64,000 nt of DNA from positions 8,328,893 through 8,392,892 of the forward strand of contig CM012953.1 of the NCBI GenBank assembly GCA_000181795.3, written 5' to 3'. This DNA is from Trichinella spiralis. Its lineage: Eukaryota > Nematoda > Enoplea > Trichinellida > Trichinellidae. Under the pieces are notes generated by a model that saw nothing but the letters and a program-made list of their open reading frames with translations, searched no databases and had not been told where the DNA came from. A program made the position numbers and the translations under genes. Positions 39,227 to 50,671 of this stretch are shown piece after piece (position 1 is the first letter of the stretch; the number at the start of each line of letters is the position of its first letter).

Positions 39227-41223
39227 TCACATCGATGCATAAACTGCGACTCTACCAAAAGTATCGCCATTTAACTGATCTATGAAAGCTTGAGGCAAAT
39301 TTTCAAATCCCATATACCGTTGCTCTCTATATCGCATTGCACCCTAAAAATACTTATATCAAAATGATGAAATAAATAAAATGGAAATTCTATTTTTAAA
39401 AATCAACTGCGATATTATTTATTAACAAGTTATCCAAAATTTAACATAATAATCATACTATAATTGGAAAATATAATAATGTGGCTACTGATTGTAAAAC
39501 AGTGTAAACAATTGAATTCGCTTATTTGATTAAAGATTTATTTGCTCATGAAAATAATTTCAATATAATATTTCGGAAAATGCTTATTTTCAAAAATCAA
39601 TCATCGCATGCCGTTGAAAATATACCGAACAGAAAATTTTATTACAAAAAAATAATAAAAATATTTTCAATACTTTGCAAAACAATTCCATCACTTTTGG
39701 TATTATGTCTGGCCATCGGCTCCTCAGCGCCAAAGCGGACAGAGGTCGTATGATAAAGCCACGACGCTTTGCTAATCCATAATCGGCTCTCACACAACTG
39801 TCCTCTAAAACAATATATAAAAGCAAACATATCAAATAATATATTATGAAGTCTATTTTTCAAAATTAATCTTTTCACTGTAATTATTGATTGTACAGTT
39901 GTGGTGAAAATTTTACTTTTCGATTTCGTCTCATTATAGTCACTGATTGTTCCACATAAACACATACGACCGCCTTTCTTCATGCGTACCATCACTTTGT
40001 TCGCAAATTCCCCACCAACCTAGTTTGAAAAGTCACTAAAAAATTCCCAATTACAATAAAAAATTATCAAAATTACGCTATCAAAAAATATATCCACTCC
40101 GTCAGGTACTATTTCATCTAACAGTTTGCCAACATCTACAGTTTTATAATTGTACACAAATTTTGCATTTATAAAAGTTTTCAACCAATTCACTTTTTCA
40201 TCCGAACCAACAAAAGCGATAAGCACGCATCTCTGAAAAATTCCACACCTGAATCAATTTCATCGACAGAAAAATTAATAATCAAAAAATTTACGTAAAA
40301 CATCGCCATTTGACAAACCAAATGACCTATACCTCCTGCGGCAGCATTGACAACAACAATATTGCCAAGCTGTGGGTTACATCGTTCCACAAAGCCAACA
40401 TAAGCGGCAATTCTGAAAACAACCACAATTCACTTATAACAAACGTGCACCAATACAATATACAAGTCAAAGCTTTTGTTTGACCATGACTCACCCTGAC
40501 AATCCAAATGCACCGACACTTGCCGACAATGGAAGTGAATGCAGATCGCCGATGTGATAAGCTTTGCACTAAATGAAATAAATATTACTATGAAATTAAA
40601 ATTATCAAACAATTTACAAGTGCTTCTTGACCATTAGTTACACAATCAGTACACCATCCAAAATAACCAATAACAATAGAACCGACAGAAAAAGCTGCGT
40701 TTCTACTTTCAATTACTCTGAAAATATTAATTTTCATACTTCACGGACCAATGAAAAATGATGGAAGAAAAAAAACTAACTCTGCAACTTGGAGTGATTG
40801 CACTAATGGTTTCGAATTTAAATCTACATCCATCACTCTGAAATGAAATTATTTAATCAAATGCATCCCAAATGTATAACAAATACCTGGCAAATGGCTC
40901 TACACTCCATAACAAACCTTTACAACGAAATTCTAAAAAACAAAACAAAAAAGGTTAACATATATTTTTAAATTTTATCAAAATATTTTAATTTATATTA
41001 TATAGTGTGATAACAAAAGTGAAGAATTGGTTTAATAAAATTCGTTCATATTAACTGGAAAAACAAATATATAACAATGCAACAAAATACCTCCAGACTG
41101 AAGCTTCCGTAAAGGTTCCAAAGAAATGGCAAAATCTGATAATTTTGGACAACCATCGAACGGTTTCATAACAATCCATCTCTGTGCTGTCACAGTTTTT
41201 GGAGTTTGTTCCTTCTTAGTCAT
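39227..41223 (-). CDS. Prostaglandin reductase-like NADP-dependent oxidoreductase (MDR family)
   Basis: Ten exons join in frame to 344 aa: 41091-41223, 40887-40932, 40781-40837, 40618-40717, 40495-40568, 40295-40412, 40077-40232, 39917-40019, 39674-39804, 39227-39343. The order of conserved blocks follows PTGR1/PTGR2: QVAEVIESRN, LSASVGAFGLSGIAAYVGF, the Rossmann motif VVNAAAGGIG (about residues 157-166), IAFVGSDEKV, YNYKTVD, PDGVDIFFDSVGGEF, RMCLCGTISDYNE, and near the end MGFENLPQAFIDQL. These medium-chain reductases lack catalytic zinc and reduce alpha,beta-unsaturated aldehydes and ketones, including prostaglandin and lipid-peroxidation products, using NADPH in the cytosol. The family is usually about 330-350 aa. 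A TTTCAG acceptor lies about 8 nt before the ATG. Which PTGR subtype it is cannot be decided by eye. Confidence 0.92.
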
Positions 41224-42119
41224 CTTTAAAACTGAAATATATTGCCAAATTGTATCATCAAATCAGCTAGATTTGAAAACAAAAATTAAACCACGAGATA
41301 GTTATTAAACATCTGCAGAATTTAAAAGCACAAAATAACTTTGAATTCCTAAAATGTCTCTTAAATATAGCTTAAATAAGTGTGGCAGTTAAAAAAGAAA
41401 AAGTAATTTAAATATACCACAAATACTTACATAACAATGCTGTTATTTCAAAAATGTATTTGGAAATAATTTTTAAATATTAAATTACAAATATATTACG
41501 ATATAAAGAACTTGAATACAAATATAAACATCCCACTAAACTACCGTAACAGAATACTGTAATTCAACGAAGCAGGTTTGAATTTTCACACGTTGACTTA
41601 TAATAAAATTGGATAAGATTCTTTTATAAAATTGAAAAATTATTTCATTCATATATGTTTATATCGTAATGTTGAATTAAACAAGTAATGTTCCGCTTGT
41701 TAAATAAAATAAGTTCATTCCAATAATAAATTATGATAAGCAAATAGTTTGACTAATTAACTGTTTGTGGCAAAGAATTAAAATTGTATGCTATTTTATC
41801 ATGTAAATTTTTACACTATATATCTAATTTTTTTATATGAAAGATACCTTAAAATATAATATTTGCTTGCAGATGAAATTGATTCATCAACAATGAGAAA
41901 GTAAGCAAATGTCTTTGTGTCTACAGAAATCAGATCTGATTCATCTATCGCTTTTAACAAATTGTTTGCGTCACACTTGTAGAACATGCTATAAATTTTT
42001 TGGTTTTTGAGTTTAATGTCTATTTATCATTTTCATCATGTTTTTTATTTCATTTTTAATTTTAAAGTGTAAAATAATGAATAAATGATAACTGAGGGGA
42101 TGGTTTTCCAAGGCACCAT
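41224..42119. other. Intergenic DNA between divergent genes
   Basis: AT-rich spacer between the oxidoreductase start and the BEL/Pao remnant. No exon, RNA gene or repeat is recognised; promoters for the divergent neighbours are probably here and just beyond. Confidence 0.4.
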
Positions 42120-42345
42120 CCTCTAATCATTATTCATTGCTTGCTCCAACAATATGAGAGACCGGGCAAATCGAGTGAATATTCCTTGGGCTGTTTCCAC
42201 CTTTGATGATCGTACTGTCCCGTCATCACTCGAAAGGACTTCAGTAATTTAGCCCACTTTGTACTGGTTAGTGAACTAACACAATATTGCCTTCCATTGG
42301 ATGTTCCTCTGTGTCATACCACTTTCTGCGTAAATTCAATATGAT
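42120..42345 (-). mobile_element. BEL/Pao retrotransposon remnant (integrase C-terminal, DUF5641-like)
   Basis: A short minus-strand coding remnant contains phrases typical of the region after the integrase core of BEL/Pao elements, such as RRKWYDTEEHP, EGNIVLV and SSDDGTVRSSKVET. Only this small piece is visible: no LTR, gag or reverse transcriptase accompanies it. It is an old, broken fossil. Confidence 0.6.
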
Positions 42346-42691
42346 TCGTTTGCTTTTCAACCATTTTAAAATAATTAAAAAATTTTGTTTTTTATTATTG
42401 TTGAAAGTAATTTGAAAATACAATGAACTTAAAATGTGTTTCAAAAGAAATCGAATGTTAATAAAATATACCTTAAAAGTCACAGTTGCATACTGTAAGA
42501 TAATTATAAAATTTTTTTACATTTAGTAAAAAATATGCATTTTAATTCTAATATTTATCGTCCTTTAAAATCAAGTGTAAATCAGTGATATTATCTTCTA
42601 TGTTATCTCTTTAATAAATTTTTTATAGATATCTGATTATTAATTTCAGTTTTTTTCAGCTTTTGCACAAAGAACGATTTTACGCCGTAAC

Positions 42692-43861
42692 ATGAGAATT
42701 TACAGAGTACCGTTGCTGAGATTGATTGTTCCACTTCATTCACTTACTCGCGTACTGATAACTTCAAATTTAACATGCTGCATAGTAAGCATTACGATTT
42801 TCAGATGTCACTTTGTTCTGAGGAAGCAACTTTTGGCGAAGCTGTTACAAATGATTTTAAAAAATCAGTTTTGCAAGCGGCAATGCCGTTCGTTTCGAAA
42901 TATGGATGGAGTACAAAAGCTGTTGCTGCTGGTATAAAGCAGCATCGTCTTAACACTATTATCACCGATATATTATTTTAGGTTTGGAGAAATTAAATTT
43001 ATCAGCAGCTGCAGCGAACATTTTTGAAAGTCCATCTGCTGAATTAGTCCTGTATTTCCATCGAATGTGCAATATGAATTTGCAGTCATTGTTAAAGCAT
43101 ATGCAAAAGACAATGTAGTGGAATTAACATTTAATTTTATGATGAACCATATTTTAAATTTAAGGGCTGAGCAACCAAACGAACTTTTCTTGCAAATGGC
43201 TTTAGAAGCTCGACTGGAAATGCTGAAGCCGTATCGAAGGCTGTGGGCAGAGGTGCGATACTTTTTCAGATTGTAAATGTTATTGGTTAAAACTTATAGG
43301 CCCTTCAGCAACTCATATCTCCAACTAAAGCGGCAGAAGCTTTGACTTTAACATTTTCAATGTGTGACGACATTTTATACTATATGGGTGATCATTCTCT
43401 TGACGTATGTATACATCTGCATTATTCTGTCATTCAATGATGTTATTTTAGTTTTCCTGGTACACTAAACGAACGTCTCTTCTTATTTTGTACAACAGTG
43501 CTGAACTTTACATGTTGCAAGATTATTCAGATGATATTTCAGACACAAAAGCTTTTTTGAAAAGACGCTTGGATGATTTGCGATTTTGTAAAGAATCATT
43601 GGAAAAAGTAATTAATTATGAAATGTTTCGCATTCATTGTATACTTTAAAAAGTGTAATAATTGCATTACTGATAAATACAATTAATGATAATTTTAGAT
43701 TGAACAAAAATTTTCCATGAGTCGTCAGTTGTTTAAATTCGGGAATGATATTGTAAGGCAAGAATTGAGGTGGTATTGCTTTTGAAATATTTTTAATTTA
43801 GGCAATGAATCTGATGGGCATGAATTCGACAAACCGACGATTGCAGCTGACAAAAATTTGA
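42692..43861 (+). CDS. COQ9: Ubiquinone biosynthesis protein COQ9
   Basis: Eight exons: 42692-42751, 42805-42931, 42982-43114, 43165-43252, 43300-43404, 43452-43607, 43699-43752, 43802-43861 (TGA), giving 260 aa. Matches to COQ9 are clear: AMPFVSKYGWSTKAVAAG, NLSAAAANIFESPSAELVLY, ALEARLEMLKPY, CDDILYYMGDHSLDFSWYTK and LLILYNSAELYMLQDYS. COQ9 is a TetR-fold lipid-binding protein on the matrix face of the inner mitochondrial membrane that supports COQ7 hydroxylase in coenzyme Q synthesis. The N-terminus MRIYRVPLLRLIVPLHSLTR is Arg-rich and amphipathic, a plausible mitochondrial presequence. Exon 1 is the least certain: a 53-bp intron (donor GTACTG) is preferred over a 20-bp one with a better donor. 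A TTTTTTCAG acceptor ends 32 nt before the ATG. Confidence 0.93.
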
Positions 43862-44249
43862 TTTCATAGAGCACTGGCATTGTTTTTCTGTTGTTGGCTT
43901 ATTAAAGCAAAAAATTTTTTACGCATTGTCGACGATGAAAATTTTAAAATGATAAAAAATAAAATATGATAAATTAAATTGTTCGCATACATTGCTCAAA
44001 TTAATGTGAATTTATGGTTGCGTCGTCAAAAGTTACTAAAATGTGCGAACATTTTTTTAAGCTTATTTAATGAATACAATGAGAAATTTTTAATTAACAA
44101 AGTGTAGTAAACATTATGCAAATAATTGTAGATAACAGCATTTTTATGATTACAGTCATTTGTAGTTATTTTTTTTTAGGAATATTTATCCTGATCATCA
44201 TTTTCTGTTACTGTACCTTACCGCTTTTGTCCTGTCAACTGGTATTACG
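43862..44249 (+). promoter_or_regulatory. COQ9-UBFD1 intergenic spacer with acceptor-like site
   Basis: A 388-bp gap separates two same-strand genes. A long T run ending TTTTTTTTAG at 44,179 is 70 nt upstream of the UBFD1 ATG and looks like a trans-splice or 5'-UTR acceptor. The arrangement could be an operon-like pair, which would need transcript evidence. Confidence 0.4.
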
Positions 44250-46101
44250 ATGGATGAAGTAATTAGCGACGCCGCAGCTCCAGAACTTTCTGAAGTTGAC
44301 GAAACACTGTCTACAGGTTCAGAATTATCTGACGATTTGAATTTAAATTCGAATTCAGGTAATGTTCCGTGTTACTTGTCGTTGTTGCAGAATGTTGTTT
44401 TAGAAGGGAAAAAAGTTGAATCAGATGAATGTAATGGAAAGGAAGCGATACAGGAAAAACTGATTACTATTCTGGTATCTTACTGTGGTCAGAAACATGA
44501 AATTTCCATGCCTGCGTCTTCTACGTTAAGCCAATTCAAGGAGAAAGTTGAAGAACTAACTGGTAAGAATTTCATTTCGAATAATTGTACTGCGAAAAAT
44601 TGAATTTTTATTTTAATATTTTATTTAAATAATGTAAGAATTTTAAAATTAATTATGTAAAAGTTTTGATTTACAGAAAATTAAAATATTCTTATGCTGA
44701 TCTTACTTTTGCTTACGATAGTGTAAGAAAAATATCTCAGAGTAAATACTTCCTTCTTTCATTTAAGTTAACTTACAGTTTCATATTTTAAATTTTTAAA
44801 ATAAGTTAATCTTTTTCTAAATTAGCGAAATCAGTTATGATACTTATGATTTTATTTATAGATGTGCCTCCTGAATTGCAAAAATTAACATACAGACCTT
44901 TAATGATGGACTCAGAGATGACTTTGGAGTCTTGTGGTGTGACGAACGGAACGAAATGCTTATTAATCGGAAACAAACGGGAGGACATTGAACAGATCAA
45001 ATCATTGACAGCTGAAAATGTTGTGGTAAAGGAAGAAGCTTCCAGTAAGTTTAATTGATAAAATTTTGGATAGCATATTCGAATACTTTATTTTTAACAT
45101 AGAATGGTGTATTATACTTGTTTCATTGATTAAGTCAAATTTTAAGCCAATTAGAAAACAGTTAACGCACGCATATTAACAAAACAGATGGCTGAATGGC
45201 AACTGTAACACAGCAGTAGCCTGTTTTTTTTAACTGTAAGATTTTATACTATAACATGGCTATCACTATTTAAACTGTTTCTCCGTTAATAAAATGTGAA
45301 TAATACGCAGCTGCATTTTCATACATTTTATTTCTTGAATATTGTTATGATGAGAATTGTCGATAATAATGAAAAATTTCTTTTATCTTTATTTACTTTT
45401 TGTTTATATTTAGAGCAAGCGCCGGTTCCGTTGTGCCAGCAAGAGGTAATTGCATTTCATAAAACACGTGGTGCATGTGATTCATCTACGTTTTTCAGAT
45501 GCATAAATCAGTGTTGGCTAAAGGCAAGCCAAATTCTGCCATGATTGGTATAAGAAATGTTCAGGTAATATTTAATGTTTTGGCTTTAAATTGTTAAATA
45601 TTAGTTTTGTTAGCTAATCTAAAATTGAAAATGAATTTTATTTTCTTCGTATTCATAAACCACTAATTGCATTGAAAATTTTTTTCTAATCAATAAATGA
45701 TTTAAGGATCCTCTACCTCCTTTTCCAATCATCGGAATGACCACTAAAGGAGGAGCACTTGCTAGAATGGTTTTCAAACTAGAACTTGATCAAGTGTGGA
45801 TTACTACAAAAGGTAAGTTTAAATATACATTCAAAAGAGAAGCTTCACATTGTTTACTTTAGAGCGAACTAATAAAATACCAATGAATCAAATTCGGAAT
45901 ATTGTTAACGAGAAGATCGACGGATACGAGGAGTATCACATAATGGTATATTTGTGTAACTGATAGAAAGATCATGCAACAGTTTTATTTTTAAAAATTT
46001 AGGGACTGCAGCTCGGCACGACAGAAAATTCTCGTATCTGGCTCTATTGGGTTCCGGCGCAGTTTGTTGACGCAATTCGAAACGCTATTCTTGGTCCTTG
46101 A
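44250..46101 (+). CDS. UBFD1: Ubiquitin family domain-containing protein 1 (UBFD1)
   Basis: Seven exons: 44250-44562, 44862-45044, 45414-45445, 45499-45564, 45707-45812, 45863-45945, 46003-46101 (TGA), giving 293 aa (human UBFD1 is 309 aa). An acidic N-terminus is followed by a ubiquitin-like domain at about residues 71-148 (LITILVSYCGQKHEI to GTKCLLIGNK). The C-terminal UBFD1 region has PLCQQEMHKSVLAKGKP, GMTTKGGALARMVFKLELDQ, WITTKERTNKIPMNQIRNIV and YWVPAQFVDAI. These match vertebrate UBFD1 (for example FKLEQDQLWIGTKERTEKLPM, YWVPTQYVDAI) closely. The biochemical role of UBFD1 is poorly defined. Introns range from 50 to 369 bp. The start is the first ATG in the open exon; an extra upstream coding exon is not excluded. 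Confidence 0.95.
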
Positions 46102-47399
46102 TTTTTCAATGAAATTGACAATGAATGAAAGACTAATTAAGATTAAATTTATTTATTATGAAGTAGAGCATAATATACATGTCGTTTCTTTTAACAGCAG
46201 CTTCTGAGCGAAAGAAGTAAAGGAATAAAAAAATTTTGAACTGGAGTAAATGTGAATTATGCTGTGATAGTAAACAAAGTCAAACAATAACAACTTTTAT
46301 TTTACACAAAAATAAAAAACCAAAAATGAATTTCAGAAAACTGTTTAATGTAAAACCTACGCATTACGGTGGATGTACCGTACGTAACTTTACTGTAATT
46401 CCTTTCGACTGCACTTGCTTGTCACTTTGTAGTTTCCTACAAAAAATAAAGTAATTCATTCAGAAATCACAAATTTACCGTCATTTTAATGTCGACACGA
46501 AAACAACATGATCTATATTTATCTTCTCACCCACGCGAACTTAAAAACAAAGCATAACGAAAAAGCAGTAGAAAATAAATGTACTTTCTGATATAACTCT
46601 GAGACTATTGTATTTTAAGTAAATTAGCTAAAAGTGTCATTTCTTTCCATTCCTTATTAAAGTAACTGTATTCATAGAAATCAATTCGAATTAGTACAAT
46701 ACCAAATCACTCAAACTGAAAAAAGACCATAACTATGCCAAATGCTGAAAAGTAAAAATTTACGTAAAATCTTAATGCATCTTAAAAATATTCAATTCCA
46801 TGGTAAAATTACCTTACTTGAAACAGCTAGCTAGCTTCATGCGCAAGATCATCGAATACGAAGCTAAAATTAACGTAATATGAGAATGGCGAATTTTTGA
46901 AAAAGTAAGCAACATATTTTATATGCTTTTCAGAAAATCATTTTCAACACTAAAATTTCTGACATATGCTTGTACGACATCATTTAGAAAATTTCAAAAC
47001 AAGGTAAAAAAAATTAAACCAACATACTTGTGAAGCTGCTGCTCAACGCGTTTCTTAAAGATGAAAAAAGAATAGAACCAGATGAAACCTAAATAGTAAA
47101 CAGAATAACTAAATACTGAATTTTCGTATTCTGTCATTAGCAAAATACTTCAAAATACAAATTTCATTGGTATGGAGGAAATATAATCATACACAATTCA
47201 AATCATAAAAATAAATTTACAATAAAATTAATATGAGACAATTAATGCAGGTAAGAAACAACAAATAATAATCCTAACTAATGTTTTAATGATTCATTAC
47301 TCTTATTAAGAAATATAAACTAAGGCACATTATTACTTAATTACCGCATACACTCACAACCTGACTAAAAATGACACTCACCAATTTAACAGAGTCCAA
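46102..47399. other. Intergenic AT-rich DNA
   Basis: 3' flank of UBFD1, with nothing gene-like recognised. A plus-strand open frame at 46,236-46,454 overlaps probable UTR sequence and resembles no family. Confidence 0.45.
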
Positions 47400-48962
47400 A
47401 TCATCATTGGTAATAATCATAAAATGACAATCAGGTATAAATAAAGACAGTAATTAAAATTTTAAGTAATATTCGTAATTAGTCATTGATTTCATAAATT
47501 TAATGATCGATTGAAAGCTGCTCAATGTTGAATAAATTATTTTTCTGTCCTGGAATTGGTTTTTAACATTACTATGCATCACGATACTTTAAAATCAATT
47601 TAAAAAGTTTTCTTATTAGATGTATTTAACTGCTATTTTGAAAAATGTGATAAAGATAACCAAATAAAATTCATTTTGAATATAACAAAAATTTATGAAA
47701 AATTCAAATATACAACGAACTGCAACAATTACTAAAATAGAAAACACACGTTTGGGTGATGTGAGCACCATGCACTGTTATTAGCAGATATATATTAAAT
47801 CAGATAATAGTGAAATTCATCAGACCAAAATCGTAATGAATAATGATTCAGAATGGCAGAAGAACAGTGTGCAATTACAGAATAACGGTCAGCAGGTCAT
47901 TAAGGCAAAAAATAGAATGAATGGCTGAAGTATGTGATTGGACTCCGCCACAAAGCCTAACTGAAGGTTAATATTGAAGATGGAGAATAGGATTAAAGCA
48001 ATAGCGCCAGAGTGGAACCGGGGCATTAGCAGAGGTGAGAGTGCAAGTATATGGTGCCGCAGTTGGTCAGTTTCGTTTGTGTTCTACGCATTTGCTTGTG
48101 AGTGTTTAGCATTGCTTAGTAAACCTCTCCTAACAATGGTGCAAAAGCTACTGAGTGCTATCTAACATAAACAATTATCAGTGAGCAAATAAGCAAATTT
48201 ATAATCACAAGAAATGATAAAGCCAAGAGTGTTACACTAATTAATTAGTTACTTTAACTAATTACAATCAGTATTAAAATATTATCAAGCTGTGCTTTAA
48301 AACCAAGGCATCATTTTGTATGTACGCAGGTTACCCCTCAAAAATACAGTGCACTAATGTAAAAATTTTGAAAACAGCAAAACATGAAAATATAATACTT
48401 AAAACGACGCAAGTTTACTACTATGCAAGCGTTGCTGACAGAATTTGTTTACCTTCTGAACTCTGAAACAATAAATACCAGAAAAAATTCAGTTAAAAAA
48501 AATTATTTTATATGTTGCATAATTATAAATTTATTTAAAGTGTAGAACTGCTAATTCTCAAGAAATAAACCTACAATTTAATTATGAAGATAATAAAAGC
48601 ACATTGTATGGCGCTCACAGAGAAACAAAATGCCGCTAATCATGAATAGGAAATTCTTTGTATAACACTGCATTCAGTTTTGGCGTTTACTTCTCAGAAT
48701 AAATTTAATAATTCTCATAATATTTGCTCAACTATTTGATGAAGACTTAAAAATGAACATGAATATTGAAGAAGGACTGTTATTTATTTAGAAATCAAGA
48801 CAAAGTTTATTTCAGCTGCATGTCAAAATAGAAATTAAAAGCCGAATTCTGCTTTTCATTGATAGCACTTCATTGTTGAAAGCATAATGAAACTGAATGG
48901 CATTTGAAATAAATTTAATATAAAATTATCATCAAAAATAATAATTAGCATGCATATTAATC
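47400..48962 (+). promoter_or_regulatory. Upstream region of protease unit 1 (copy 1 of a segmental repeat)
   Basis: This block recurs at about 55,875-57,397 (unit 2), and its 47,745-48,480 part recurs at about 63,275-64,000 (unit 3). The part at about 48,500-48,860 is nearly identical between units 1 and 2, more so than the coding exons. No in-frame exon was found inside it. It is probably promoter and 5' flank of the protease genes. Confidence 0.6.
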
Positions 48963-50357
<1,395 letters not shown>

Positions 50358-50671
50358 TAGCTAACTTTTAAATTTAGTAAAATGTGGCATTATAAGGAAA
50401 TCTTGCATTTTAATTTTAATAACATTCAGTAATTTATATAATTTTCAAATATTCATGCGTCGGCATTCAGTTTTATATGAAATGCACTATTAAACATTTT
50501 TATTCTACTTTATTAGAGAATTACTGTTATCTTCAAGACTAAAAATTCTAGAATATGCACTTTGTATCAGTAAAGATATAATTTCAACTGAATCTGTTGA
50601 CGCAACAGCTTATAATTGTCAGTAAATATCATTTTATCCCAATAAAAATGTTCATCTTGCAACATTTTCAG

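Noticed and set aside
39526-39835. Overlapping frames in both orientations near 39.6 kb
   Set aside because: Plus-strand frame is antisense to exon 9 of the oxidoreductase, whose minus-strand frame fits the family and the splice phases.
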